Assembly (NCBI GenBank): GCA_002529455.1
Contig: NYMS01000062.1
Coordinates: 114,513 to 178,512, forward strand
Direction: 5' to 3'
From: Glycomyces fuscus
Lineage (GTDB): Bacteria; Actinomycetota; Actinomycetes; Streptosporangiales; Streptosporangiaceae
Length of the DNA: 64,000 nt
This document shows, in pieces, positions 20,025-28,489 of the stretch. Numbering within the stretch: the first letter of the stretch is position 1; each line of letters begins with the position of its first letter. The translations under genes were made by a program, and so were the position numbers. Below the pieces are notes generated by a model. The model did no database searches. It was not told where the DNA came from and saw only the letters and a program-made list of their open reading frames with translations.

Positions 20025-20621
20025 ATGAGGAAAACACGTGCCGTGTCCACGGACTGGCGGACGGAGATCGAACGCAGCGGGTACTACCCCGCGCTCGTGA
20101 TCGACGCCGTCGCCACCGCCCTGGGCAACGAGAACGCCGAGGCGTTCATCGTGCACCACGAGGCGACCTTCGACCCGGCCATGGAGATGCGTCGGCACAT
20201 CACGGTGATGCTGCTGACCGCGACCCGCCTCGTGGTGTGCCACACCGACGAGCACCCGCCCACCGAACCCGGCGGCACCTCGCACGCCTCCACCACCACC
20301 GACAGCATCCAGCTGGGCAACATCCAGTCGGTCGCCCTGACCCGCGTGGTGCCCAACCCGGCCCAGTACACGCCGGGCAGCATGCCCAGCGAACTGGTGC
20401 TGAGCGTCAACCTGTCCGTGAACTGGGGCGCGATCGCCCACATCGACCTCGAACCGGCCGCCTGCGCCGACGAGAACTGCGAGCTCGACCACGGCTACAC
20501 CGGCGCGATCACCGCCGAGCCCCTCACCCTGAGGGTCAGCGAGGCCGCGGACGGCGCCGGGGCGGTGTCGGCCATGATGCACTTCGCCGACGCCCTGTCG
20601 GAGGCGACCACCCGCCACTGA
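20025..20621 (+). CDS. DUF5998 family protein
   Basis: This 198-residue soluble protein matches the actinobacterial DUF5998 family: a helical start (DWRTEIERSGYYPALVIDAVATAL), then beta-rich segments (HITVMLLTATRLVVCH, LGNIQSVALTRVV) resembling a PH-like fold, and a CADENCELDHGY segment with two cysteines. No enzyme motif is seen and its function is unknown. ATG 20025 stands right behind ggataggag; GTG 20043 is an alternative. It lies 68 bases downstream of the acetyltransferase fusion on the same strand and may be cotranscribed with it. Confidence 0.82.
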   Translation: MRKTRAVSTDWRTEIERSGYYPALVIDAVATALGNENAEAFIVHHEATFDPAMEMRRHITVMLLTATRLVVCHTDEHPPTEPGGTSHASTTTDSIQLGNIQSVALTRVVPNPAQYTPGSMPSELVLSVNLSVNWGAIAHIDLEPAACADENCELDHGYTGAITAEPLTLRVSEAADGAGAVSAMMHFADALSEATTRH

Positions 20622-20945
20622 GGGCACAGGGGCCGACGGGGCCCGCCGGGCGGTCGGCGGCGGGTACGCCGCCGCACGGGCGCAGCCCGGGGCGGCCGGA
20701 AGGCGCCGCCCCGTCGCCGCACACGCGGAAGGGCACTCGTCACGGGGACTTAACAGGCAGGGTGCGAACACACGTGGTGCCCTGACGATCCGGTTGTCTA
20801 AGGTGGGACCGGATTCGTGCACGACACCACAGAGCGAGACGCGTCCGGCCACGAGCCGGGCGCGTACGCGCGCCGCGACAGGCACGCGCGCGCTCCCCCT
20901 GCTCCCGCACCCGCGAGTATGGACCCTGAGAAAGGCCAGCCTCCG
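20622..20945. other. intergenic region upstream of the enoyl-CoA hydratase gene
   Basis: No gene is supported. A TAAGGT hexamer at 20799-20804 could be a -10, giving a leader of roughly 135 bases before ATG 20946. The ribosome site gaaagg lies about 15 bases upstream of that ATG. No riboswitch-like fold was recognised. Confidence 0.3.
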
Positions 20946-21767
20946 ATGACGCAGCACCCGGCCCCGACACCACCGGACGACGCCCTCCTGGTACGCCTGA
21001 CCGTCGAGCGCTCCATCGCCACGGTCACCCTCGACTCCCCCCGCAACCGCAACGCCCTGTCCGCGCGCCTGCGCGCGCAGCTGTCCGGGGCCCTCGCCGA
21101 GGCGGTGGCCGACGACGGGGTGCGCGGCATCGTGCTCACCGGCACCGGACCGGTGTTCTGCGCGGGAGCCGACCTGAAGGAGGTCGGCGCGGCCCTCCAG
21201 GGCGTCCCGGCCGGACCCGCGCCCGAACTCCCCGAGATCTTCGAGCAGATCATGGGTGCCCCCAAGCCGGTGGTCGCCGTGCTCAACGGGGCCGCCCGGG
21301 CCGGGGGCATCGGGCTGGTGGCCGCCGCCGACATCGCCCTGGCGCCCAAGAGCGCCACGTTCGCCTTCACCGAGGTGCGCATCGGCGTGGTCCCCGCCAT
21401 CATCTCCGTCCCGGTCTCCGCCCGGATGCACTCGCGCCAGCTCAGCCGTTACTTCCTCACCGGCGAACTGTTCGACGCCTCCGCCGCGGCCAGGGCCGGG
21501 CTCCTCACCCAGGCCGTCCCCGACCGCGACATGCCGCACGCCGTGGACGCCGTCCTCGAGGGGCTGCGGGGCTCGGCGCCGCGCGCGCTGTCGCGCACCA
21601 AGGAGCTCCTGGGCGAACTGGGCTCGGGCGCTCTGGCGGCCCCGGACCGGCGCGCCGAGGCCTTCGTCCGGATGGGCGAGCTGTCCGCCGAGTTCTTCGC
21701 CGGAGAGGACGCCGCCGAGGGCCGTGCCGCCTTCTTCGAGAAGCGCGCGCCCCGCTGGGCCAGGTGA
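20946..21767 (+). CDS. enoyl-CoA hydratase/isomerase family protein
   Basis: The 273-residue crotonase-fold enzyme shows the first oxyanion-hole block GTGPVFCAGADLKEVG, the second in NGAARAGGIGLVAAADIA, and FAFTEVRIGVVPAIIS near the catalytic glutamates. Members hydrate 2-enoyl-CoA or isomerise double bonds in fatty acid and branched amino acid breakdown; this member's substrate is open. GAARAGG carries Ala-Arg where many family members have a helix-capping gly-gly, so activity should not be assumed. ATG 20946 is preferred for its gaaagg site; in-frame upstream codons exist. The MBL hydrolase gene follows 94 bases downstream. Confidence 0.88.
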   Translation: MTQHPAPTPPDDALLVRLTVERSIATVTLDSPRNRNALSARLRAQLSGALAEAVADDGVRGIVLTGTGPVFCAGADLKEVGAALQGVPAGPAPELPEIFEQIMGAPKPVVAVLNGAARAGGIGLVAAADIALAPKSATFAFTEVRIGVVPAIISVPVSARMHSRQLSRYFLTGELFDASAAARAGLLTQAVPDRDMPHAVDAVLEGLRGSAPRALSRTKELLGELGSGALAAPDRRAEAFVRMGELSAEFFAGEDAAEGRAAFFEKRAPRWAR

Positions 21768-21861
21768 CCCCGGCCGCGGCGCGCCCCGCCCGGACCCGCC
21801 GCGGCCGCGCACCCGTGCCACCCGGGTGCGTCCGCTCCCGGACGCGGGCCACAATGGTCGG

Positions 21862-22515
21862 GTGAGCTACTCCGGAGATACCAGGGTCGGCGGTCCCGCC
21901 GACCTGCGACGACTACCGCACCTGACCATCACCAAACTGGCCGTCGGCCCGATGGACAACAACGCCTACCTGCTGCGGTGCCGGGCCACCGGCGAGGGCG
22001 TGCTCATCGACGCGGCGGCGGAGCCCGACCGCATCCTGGAGCTGATCGGTGAGGAGGGCCTGACACGGGTGGTCACCACCCACCGCCACCAGGACCACTG
22101 GCAGGCCCTCGCCGAGGTCGTGGGCCAGACCGGTGCCCGCACGGTGGCCCATCCCGACGACAGCGACGAACTCCCGGTCTCCGTGGACGAGCCCGTCGTG
22201 CACGGCGCGCGGATCCAGGTCGGGGAGTGCCACCTCACCGTCATCCACCTGCGCGGGCACACGCCCGGGTCGATCGCCCTGCGCTACGACGACCCCGAGG
22301 GCCACACCCACGTGTTCACGGGCGACTCCCTCTTCCCCGGAGGCGTCGGCCGCACCTGGTCCGACGACGACTTCCGCGTCCTGTTCGCGGACGTGGAGGA
22401 GCGCCTGTTCGGGGCACTGGCCGACGACACCTGGGTCTACCCCGGGCACGGGCGCGACACCACCCTGGGCGCCGAGCGTCCGCACCTGGGGGAGTGGCGC
22501 GAGCGCGGCTGGTAG
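21862..22515 (+). CDS. MBL-fold metallo-hydrolase (glyoxalase II-like)
   Basis: This 217-residue protein holds the metallo-beta-lactamase zinc signature THRHQDHWQAL (about residues 72-82), LRGHTPGSIAL with the next histidine, FTGDSLFPGGVGRT with the bridging aspartate, and YPGHGRDTT with the last histidine. These are the blocks of hydroxyacylglutathione-hydrolase-like enzymes, so it probably hydrolyses a thioester or related ester of a low-molecular-weight thiol. GTG 21862 is chosen at the end of an intergenic stretch; ACAAT just upstream could be part of a promoter and no strong ribosome site is visible. It converges on the CHAT gene with only 4 bases between stops. Confidence 0.88.
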   Translation: MSYSGDTRVGGPADLRRLPHLTITKLAVGPMDNNAYLLRCRATGEGVLIDAAAEPDRILELIGEEGLTRVVTTHRHQDHWQALAEVVGQTGARTVAHPDDSDELPVSVDEPVVHGARIQVGECHLTVIHLRGHTPGSIALRYDDPEGHTHVFTGDSLFPGGVGRTWSDDDFRVLFADVEERLFGALADDTWVYPGHGRDTTLGAERPHLGEWRERGW

Positions 22516-22519
22516 CGCC

Positions 22520-24598
22520 TCAGGCGCCGAAGCAGCAGAATCCCGTCCGCCCGAGGTGAACAGCCACCGCCTCGGGCGCGGGGACGCCCGCGGCGAGCGC
22601 GCGGTGGAAGAGGCGCATGGCCTCGCCGGTCCCCTCGTCCCCGACGGGGACGGGGCTGGCCACCACCGTGCGCACCCCGGCGTCGAGCAGCGCGCCGGTG
22701 AACCCCAGCGGGGCCCCGGCGCGGTCCGCGAAGCCCCGGCCGCTCCAGCAGGTGGACAGGACCACCACCTCCGGGGCCGGGGACAGCCCGGCCAGGTCGC
22801 AGGCGAGCAACGGCCCGTCTCCCAGCCCGACCGAGGCGAGCATGGGCGAGCGGCCGGGGACGCGCCCGTGCCCGGCGAGGTGGACCAGGTCGGCCCGGCC
22901 GAGGGCGGCCAGGACGTCGGAGCGCAGGGCCCGGTCGGTGGCGAGTACGCGTGCCCCCGGGTACACGTCGGCCAGCGCGGCGACCTCGCGTGCCGCCCCG
23001 TCCGGTTCGGGCGCCGCCACCAGCAGCACCCGTTCCGGGGGACGGGGCGCGGGAGCGGCGGAACCGGTCCGCTCCAGCCAGAACCCGGCACCGGGCACCA
23101 GGTTCAGCGGACGGCCCCGCAGCGCGGGCAGCATGCCCCACGGGGGGTCGCCCAGGTAGGCGTCACCGGCCACGACCAGCGGGCGGTCGCCGACCAGCGG
23201 CAGCAGCGGTTCGAGGAGGACGCGGGCGGCGCCGTCGGCCGCCTCCCGCGCCTCGGACGCGTGCCGGGGAAGCGCCATCGGGTGGACGAAACGGGCCAGG
23301 GCCCGCGCCACGCGCGGAAGCGGCCCCAGGACACGGGCGTGGACCCGTCCGGCCGCGGCCACGAGCGCGACGGCGTCACCGTCCGCCCGCGTGTAGCGCA
23401 CGAAGGCCCGGTCGCCCAGCCGTTCCAGCAGCGCACCGGCCACGGGCGCCGGTGCGGGGGCGCGGCGCGCGGCCGGGGCCTCGTGGTGGGCCTGCCAGCG
23501 GGCGGACTCCAGGCGCCGGGCGAGGGAGTACGGGTCGCGGCCGCGGGCCAGGGCCGCACGGTAGCGCTCGGCCAGCGAGGCCGTCGCCGGTGTGCGCACG
23601 CGGGGGCCGGGGACGTGGGGCAGCGCCCAGGTCCGGGCCAGCTCCGCCCACTCCAGCGCGGTGGCCGCGTCCCCGAGGGAGAGGGCGCTCTCCAGGCCCG
23701 CGCGGACGACGTGGGGGTCGCTCTGCGCGCCCGCCAGCCAGGGGCCCGGCGCGAGGGACGCGTCCGCGTCCAGGGTGTCCAGGGCCAGCTGCGGGGTTTC
23801 CGTCCCGGACGGCCGCGGCGCGGCCAGGGGCGTCCGGACGGCCAGGGCGTTCCTGGCCCGGGCCACGGGGGAGGCGGCCCGGCCCTCGCGCAGCGCCATC
23901 CTCTCCAGGCGGGTGGCCAGCCGGTACCACAGCGAGCCCGTGCCGAAGGAGTGCCGGACCCTGCGGGTGAGCTCGACGGTGTGGTGGTGGTCGCCCCGCA
24001 GCAGCCGGAGTTTGGCCTCCACCAGCAGGGTGTTCGCCGACGAGCCGCCGGCCCAGGGGCCGTCCGCGAGCGCCGTCGCCGCCTCCTCCACGAGACCCTC
24101 GGCCAGCAGGGCCTCGGCCAGGTCCACGTGCAGCGCCTCACGGCGGTCGGAGGGCAGCCGGTCGGTCAGGCCGTGGAAGGTGGCGATGGCCGTGGAGGCG
24201 TCGCCCCGGTAGAGGCTGAGACAGCCCAGGTTCTGGCGGATGACCAGGTCCATCAGCGGCAGGCGGCGCTCCCGGGCCAGGGACCGGGCCTCGCACAGGT
24301 GCTCCTCGGCCTGGGGGAACCGGCCGCACAGCGTCTGTGCCAGGCCCAGGTTGAGCAGGACCCCGGGCATCACCGTGGCGGACTCGGCCACCGGGTGGCC
24401 GCGCAGGCGGCGGTGGGCCTCGTCCAGCAGGGCCGCGGTCTGCTCGAACATGCCGCCCTGCGCCAGCCGTACCCCGTGGGTGACGCGGGCGAGCAGGGAC
24501 CTGCCGGACCGCAGGACGTGGTGCTCGAGATGCTCGGGGTGAGCGGTGGAGGAGGGGGAGTCGGGGGAGAGGGGGGAGGGCTGGGCGCGCAGGGACAC
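22520..24598 (-). CDS. TPR-CHAT domain protein (predicted caspase-like protease)
   Basis: The 692-residue protein has a helical TPR-like N-terminal half (about 30-370) and a C-terminal CHAT domain (about 385-690). The caspase-fold dyad is visible: His577 in VHLAGHGRV and Cys617 in VVLSTCWSG. The Cys-loop is followed by GFTGALLDAGVRTVVAS, typical of CHAT. Such domains cleave proteins when a partner bound to the TPR part signals. It sits 0.4 kb downstream of a sigma-factor/small-protein pair on the same strand. This order parallels the type III-E CRISPR Craspase, where a TPR-CHAT protease frees an ECF sigma from an inhibitor; no CRISPR genes occur here. GTG 24598 follows gaaagg. Substrate and trigger are unknown. 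Confidence 0.9.
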   Translation of the reverse strand: MSLRAQPSPLSPDSPSSTAHPEHLEHHVLRSGRSLLARVTHGVRLAQGGMFEQTAALLDEAHRRLRGHPVAESATVMPGVLLNLGLAQTLCGRFPQAEEHLCEARSLARERRLPLMDLVIRQNLGCLSLYRGDASTAIATFHGLTDRLPSDRREALHVDLAEALLAEGLVEEAATALADGPWAGGSSANTLLVEAKLRLLRGDHHHTVELTRRVRHSFGTGSLWYRLATRLERMALREGRAASPVARARNALAVRTPLAAPRPSGTETPQLALDTLDADASLAPGPWLAGAQSDPHVVRAGLESALSLGDAATALEWAELARTWALPHVPGPRVRTPATASLAERYRAALARGRDPYSLARRLESARWQAHHEAPAARRAPAPAPVAGALLERLGDRAFVRYTRADGDAVALVAAAGRVHARVLGPLPRVARALARFVHPMALPRHASEAREAADGAARVLLEPLLPLVGDRPLVVAGDAYLGDPPWGMLPALRGRPLNLVPGAGFWLERTGSAAPAPRPPERVLLVAAPEPDGAAREVAALADVYPGARVLATDRALRSDVLAALGRADLVHLAGHGRVPGRSPMLASVGLGDGPLLACDLAGLSPAPEVVVLSTCWSGRGFADRAGAPLGFTGALLDAGVRTVVASPVPVGDEGTGEAMRLFHRALAAGVPAPEAVAVHLGRTGFCCFGA

Positions 24599-24992
24599 GT
24601 CCGGTGCCTTTCACCGAGGGGGCGGGCCGCACCCAGTGATAGCAGCGCCGCGGGACGCGCGGGAGGGGCTGCGCCCGCCTGTGGACAACTCGGCGGATGC
24701 GAACCCGGACGAAGCCGGGCGAAGGAGCATGACCAGGGGGCGGTTCGCGTCTGTCTGCAACCCGGATTCGGCGTTTCCCCTTTCTGTGGCGAATGGGGTC
24801 CGCAGGGTGCGGCGACGGGACGCCGTCCCGAGTCCGGCCGCCGGTGGGGCACCGCCCGGCGCGACGGACGCCCGCGGGCCCGGGACCGGGTGCGGGCGGG
24901 AGGCCGTGCGGCGCGAAAGACCGGATCGCGGGTTCCCGGAGGCGGACGGCGGCGGCCGGAAGCCCGGTGCGCGGCCCCGCCGGTCCGCGCGC
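24599..24992. other. gap between the sigma-linked small protein and the TPR-CHAT gene
   Basis: No gene is seen in these 394 bases. The gap is long enough for a separate promoter for the CHAT gene, whose ribosome site gaaagg is at its left end. No terminator hairpin of the strength seen elsewhere in the window was found, so read-through from the sigma operon remains possible. Confidence 0.35.
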
Positions 24993-25421
24993 TCAGACGG
25001 TGAACCAGCCGGTCACCACCGGCGGGCGCCCCGCTCTGAGCAGCGCCAGGCTGATCGGGCCGCGGGCCAGGCCGGACAGCGCGAACCCGCCGTCCTCGCC
25101 GATCCGCAGGTCCTGCCGGGAGTCGGGGCGGCGCACGCGCAGGACCGCGTGGTCGTACTCCCCGCCGGCCAGTCCCGACAACGAGCGCAGCCGGCCGTGC
25201 GCGTGGACCCGCAGGTCCACGGTGAGGTCCCCGTGCTCGAAACGCAGGGCGGTGACCAGCACGCCGTCCGCGTCCTCGCCCGCCGAGCGCAGGACCTCGG
25301 CCGCCGGGGCGTTCTCCCCGGTCAGGGCCGCCACCGCGGCGCCGTCGTCGCCGCGGTCGAAGGCGGCCAGGGCGGCGGAGCGCCCCGCCAGGGCCCACGC
25401 CGGGTCGTTGTCGTTCCTCAC
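24993..25421 (-). CDS. small sigma/CHAT-associated protein of unknown function
   Basis: This 142-residue soluble protein has an acidic helical first half (about 1-55, FDRGDDGAAVAALTGE) and a beta-rich second half (about 60-142: RFEHGDLTVDLRV, AVLRVRRPD, GGFALSGLARGPISLALL, PPVVTGWFTV). The second half resembles a small carboxypeptidase-regulatory/prealbumin-like sandwich, an impression only. Its GTG overlaps the sigma-factor stop by 4 bases (GTGA) with ggagga upstream, so the two are translationally coupled. I recall similar proteins beside related sigma factors and CHAT genes in other actinomycetes. Position suggests an inhibitor of the sigma factor and/or substrate of the CHAT protease. Confidence 0.7.
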   Translation of the reverse strand: MRNDNDPAWALAGRSAALAAFDRGDDGAAVAALTGENAPAAEVLRSAGEDADGVLVTALRFEHGDLTVDLRVHAHGRLRSLSGLAGGEYDHAVLRVRRPDSRQDLRIGEDGGFALSGLARGPISLALLRAGRPPVVTGWFTV

Positions 25422-26176
25422 GTCGGTTCCTCCAGGATGCGGCGGAGTCTGCGGAGCATGCGGCGGCGCTGGTTCGCGGCGGTCCGGGGGTGGACCCGGC
25501 CGTCGGCGGATCCCGGGTCGCACGGGGCGGAGGGCACGGCCAATCCCGCGGCGCCGTCGAGGTAGCGCAGGGCGGCCCGCCGTTCCTCGGGATCGGTGAG
25601 CCGCCGGATCGCGCGGTGCAGCTCCTCGTCCTCCTCCTTGCGCAGGTACTGCGCCTCGGGGCCCGGGGCCTCCGCGAGGGTCACCAGGGCGAGGCTCTGG
25701 GGGTCGACCGGCTGGTGCCGGGCGCTGTGGCGGCGCTGGCGGCCGCAGGCGTCGTGGGCGACCCGGCGCAGCCAGGCGCGGAGCCGCTCGGGGGAGTGCA
25801 GGCGGGGCAGCTGCTGGTTGAGGGTGAGCCACACCGTCTGCACCGCGTCCTCCCGGTCGGGGGCGGACAGGCGGTAGGAGCGCGCGATCGCGTTCACGAC
25901 CGGCAGGTGCCGGTCCACGATGGCCTCCCACGCCCGGTGCTCGCCCCGGCAGGCGCCCCGTACGAGCTCGGCGTCGCTGGGGGAGGGGGCGGAGGGCGTG
26001 TCGGCTCCGCCGGGGTCCCGAACCGGATTGGGTCCGGCTGTATCACCGCTGGTTGTGGCCGGAACCGGCAAGGGTGGGGGCGCTTCCTCCCCAGAAAGGG
26101 TCGAAAGTACGGTTTGAGGAGGCGCCTGGGTGTCATGGATGTCCTCGCGCGACTGGTCTGGCACACCCGCCCCCAC
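25418..26176 (-). CDS. ECF-like RNA polymerase sigma factor, first gene of the CHAT module
   Basis: The 252-residue protein has sigma region 2 at about 68-152: AELVRGACRGEHRAWEAIVD, then DREDAVQTVWLTLNQQL (the polymerase/-10 helices) and RLRAWLRRVAHDACGRQRR. Region 4 (about 185-248) is unusual: IRRLTDPEERRAALRYLDG is recognisable, but a Pro/Ala/Gly insert replaces the usual helix before TAANQRRRMLRRLRRIL. Residues 1-65 are a Pro/Ser/Thr-rich extension, real or from a too-early start; GTG 26176 has aggag about 10 bases upstream. It redirects RNA polymerase to an unknown regulon, plausibly controlled by the coupled small protein and the CHAT protease. Confidence 0.85.
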   Translation of the reverse strand: MGAGVPDQSREDIHDTQAPPQTVLSTLSGEEAPPPLPVPATTSGDTAGPNPVRDPGGADTPSAPSPSDAELVRGACRGEHRAWEAIVDRHLPVVNAIARSYRLSAPDREDAVQTVWLTLNQQLPRLHSPERLRAWLRRVAHDACGRQRRHSARHQPVDPQSLALVTLAEAPGPEAQYLRKEEDEELHRAIRRLTDPEERRAALRYLDGAAGLAVPSAPCDPGSADGRVHPRTAANQRRRMLRRLRRILEEPT

Positions 26177-26378
26177 TATGATCGGACTCCTGCTCGCCGG
26201 GGCTCACGCTAGCTTTTGGGGCTCCTGGAGGGGGCGGGAACGCTGGAAAAAGCAAAGTGAGCGCTGGTTCTCAAGGTGCCCTTGGGGCACAATGGGGCAA
26301 AAGCATTCAGGCGGGTATGCAACCTTCTCGTGGTACGAGGGCGTCGGGGAAGCGCACTCGTTCGTATCAGGAGGTTCG

Positions 26379-26873
26379 GTGTCCGCACGTGGCGTCTTGT
26401 ACGTCCACTCCGCGCCCGCGGCGCTGTGCCCACACGTCGAGTGGGCGGTCGCGGGCGTCGTTGGAGTACCCGTGAAACTCGACTGGGTCGCCCAGCCGGC
26501 GGCACCCGGCAACCACCGTGCCGAGCTCAACTGGCAGGGGAAGCCGGGCACCGCGGGCGCGGTCGCCTCGGCGCTGAACACGTGGCAGCGCCTGCGTTTC
26601 GAGGTGACCGAGGAGGGGTCGCCCGGCTGCGACGGCGTGCGCTACAGCTACACGCCGTCCCTGGGCATGTTCACCGCCGTCACCAGCGCGGCGGGGGAGG
26701 TCCTCGTGCCCGAGGGCCGGCTGCGCCTCGCCGTGGAGCGGGCCGCGGCCGACGGCACCGACCTGGCCGCCGAGATCGAACGCCTCACCGGCCGGGCCTG
26801 GGACGAGGAGCTGGAGCCCTTCCGCTACGCGGGCGACGGCGCTCCGGTGCGCTGGCTCCACGCCGCGGGCTGA
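26379..26873 (+). CDS. DUF3145 family protein
   Basis: The 164-residue protein matches actinobacterial DUF3145 closely: RGVLYVHSAPAALCPHVEWAV at the start, LDWVAQPAAPGNHRAEL, then LRFEVTEE and the C-terminal EELEPFRYAGDGAPVRWLH. The family is soluble, about 165 residues and of unknown function. GTG 26379 is fixed by caggagg six bases upstream; in-frame upstream codons are not conserved family sequence. It is divergent from the sigma factor gene across a 202-base region that must hold both promoters. Confidence 0.9.
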   Translation: MSARGVLYVHSAPAALCPHVEWAVAGVVGVPVKLDWVAQPAAPGNHRAELNWQGKPGTAGAVASALNTWQRLRFEVTEEGSPGCDGVRYSYTPSLGMFTAVTSAAGEVLVPEGRLRLAVERAAADGTDLAAEIERLTGRAWDEELEPFRYAGDGAPVRWLHAAG

Positions 26874-26943
26874 CCTCCTCCCGCCGCGGGAGCGGTCGCG
26901 CCGGAGGCGTCGGCCGTCCCCGGAGGGCGGGGACGGGGCGGCG

Positions 26944-27483
26944 TCAGGGCGGCTCCTCCTCGCTGGGCCAGATGGCGGAGGCGAGCAGGACCGCGGCCCA
27001 GATGCCCAGCGGCACCAGCGGCCAGTAGGGCACGAGTTCGCCGCCCATCAGGCTGACCACGCCCCACACGCTCGTGAGGATCACCGCCACACCCGTCCAC
27101 CAGCGCCACTCCTCGCCCCACTCGCGCCGGGGCGGGCCTGGCAGGGACAGGTCGTCCGCGTCGGGGGATCCGGGGCCGCCCCCGGGACCGCGCCGGGACC
27201 CCGGACCGCTACGGGCCGCCCGGGGGAGGGGCACGGAGCGCGGACCGGTACCGGGCCGCGCGGGCGCGGACCCGTGCGCGGGCGGTTGGGGCACCGGCAG
27301 GTCCGCGGTCAGCGGGCGCAGTTCGCCGAGCAGCACCGCGCCCAGTGCCAGGCCGACCCGGCGGTCGTACTCCTCGTGGTCCAGACGGCCCTCGACGAAC
27401 GCGGTGGTGAGGTGGTCCACCGTGAGGTCGCGTTCGGCGTCCGAGGCGCGCATCTGGTTCAGCGGCAGGCGTTCGTCCTCCAC
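26944..27483 (-). CDS. DUF1707 (SHOCT-like) protein with two C-terminal membrane helices
   Basis: Residues 10-60 form the DUF1707 domain (MRASDAERDLTVDHLTTAFVEGRLDHEEYDRRVGLAL in family terms), a short helical module found at the N-terminus of many actinobacterial membrane proteins. A Pro/Gly/Arg linker follows, then two hydrophobic helices (WTGVAVILTSVWGVVSL and WPLVPLGIWAAVLLASAI) near the C-terminus. It is probably a small inner-membrane protein of unknown role. GTG 27483 is preferred because a gggggtggga ribosome-like site precedes it; GTG 27516 gives 11 more residues but lies right behind a TATCGT -10-like hexamer. Confidence 0.82.
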   Translation of the reverse strand: MEDERLPLNQMRASDAERDLTVDHLTTAFVEGRLDHEEYDRRVGLALGAVLLGELRPLTADLPVPQPPAHGSAPARPGTGPRSVPLPRAARSGPGSRRGPGGGPGSPDADDLSLPGPPRREWGEEWRWWTGVAVILTSVWGVVSLMGGELVPYWPLVPLGIWAAVLLASAIWPSEEEPP

Positions 27484-27610
27484 TTCCCACCCCCAAAGGC
27501 GCGAGTTGGTGACCACACGATACGCGGCGCACCCGGTGTGGAAAAGGGATACACGGAAAGTGAGCCGCCGCCCCGCGTCCGCGGCTCCGGGGCGGTTCCC
27601 GGGACGCGGT

Positions 27611-28489
27611 TCAGGAGGCCAGCCAGTCGGAGACGGCCCGGCAGGTGGCGGGGTCGGCGGCGCCCACCAGCCCGGTGTGCTCGTAGGTCCCCCGGTAGTC
27701 GAACGGGCGGCCGTCCAGCCGGGTGACCAGGCCGCCCACCTCCTCCAGGACCAGGGCGGGCGCCGCCACGTCCCAGTCGCGGACCGGCACGTCCTTGACG
27801 AACAGGTGCGCGGAACCCTCGGCGACCAGGCACAGCTTCAGCGAGATGCTGCCGCTCTCCAGGTACCCGCCGTAGCCGAAGCGGTCGCGGACCCGGAGGG
27901 CGACCCCCTCCGGCCGCGGGGTGTTGTCGGTGAGCACCCCCCGCCCCGGCGGGACCGCCCCGAGCCGGGGGAGGGGGTGTCCGTCGCGGCGGGCGCCCCG
28001 TCCCCGCACGGCCGTGTAGAGGGTCGCGGTCTCGGGGGCGAACACGGCGGCCGCCTCGGGCCGCTCCTCGTCCACCAGCGCGGCCTGCGTGACGTATCCG
28101 GGGAACCCGTGGACGTAGCTGGCGGTCCCGTCGATGGGGTCGATCAGCCAGTACCGGGACGGCCGCTCTCCGCGCAGCGACTCCGGGTCCTCCTCGCTGA
28201 CCACCGGGATCCGCCCGTCGACGGCGGTGAGCCGCTCCGCCAGGGCCCGGTGGGCCATGGCGTCGGCCCGGGCCTTGAACTGGCCGCCCTCCCACACCCC
28301 GCTGCGCGCGGCCGCGTCGGAGCGCCACCCGCGCAGCAGGCCGCCGACCTCCACGACCGCCGCCGCCATCGCCTCGGCCAGCGGGTGCGCCCCGGGCGCG
28401 GCGGCAGCACCGGTGGTCGCGGTTCCGGCGGGCACAGCGCCGCCCCCGGCGCCGGGGGCGGCGCTGTGCCCACCTCCGGGGCCGGTCAC
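27611..28489 (-). CDS. inositol monophosphatase family protein
   Basis: This 292-residue phosphatase has the family metal motifs: SEEDPESL (first glutamate), WLIDPIDGTASYVHGFP (the DPxDGT motif) and VPVRDWDVAAPALVLEEVGG (the second WD block). The family removes phosphate from inositol-1-phosphate, histidinol phosphate, or 3'-phosphoadenosine compounds; the substrate is open. Its GTG overlaps the stop of the ATP-grasp gene by 4 bases (GTGA), so the two are translationally coupled and probably act in one pathway. Residues 1-30 are a low-complexity Gly/Ala stretch, so the true start may be somewhat internal. Confidence 0.87.
   Translation of the reverse strand: MTGPGGGHSAAPGAGGGAVPAGTATTGAAAAPGAHPLAEAMAAAVVEVGGLLRGWRSDAAARSGVWEGGQFKARADAMAHRALAERLTAVDGRIPVVSEEDPESLRGERPSRYWLIDPIDGTASYVHGFPGYVTQAALVDEERPEAAAVFAPETATLYTAVRGRGARRDGHPLPRLGAVPPGRGVLTDNTPRPEGVALRVRDRFGYGGYLESGSISLKLCLVAEGSAHLFVKDVPVRDWDVAAPALVLEEVGGLVTRLDGRPFDYRGTYEHTGLVGAADPATCRAVSDWLAS

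Noticed and set aside
22520..26176. Type III-E CRISPR locus around the CHAT gene
   Set aside because: No gRAMP/Cas7-11 effector, Cas1, Cas2 or repeat array is present; only the protease/sigma logic is similar.
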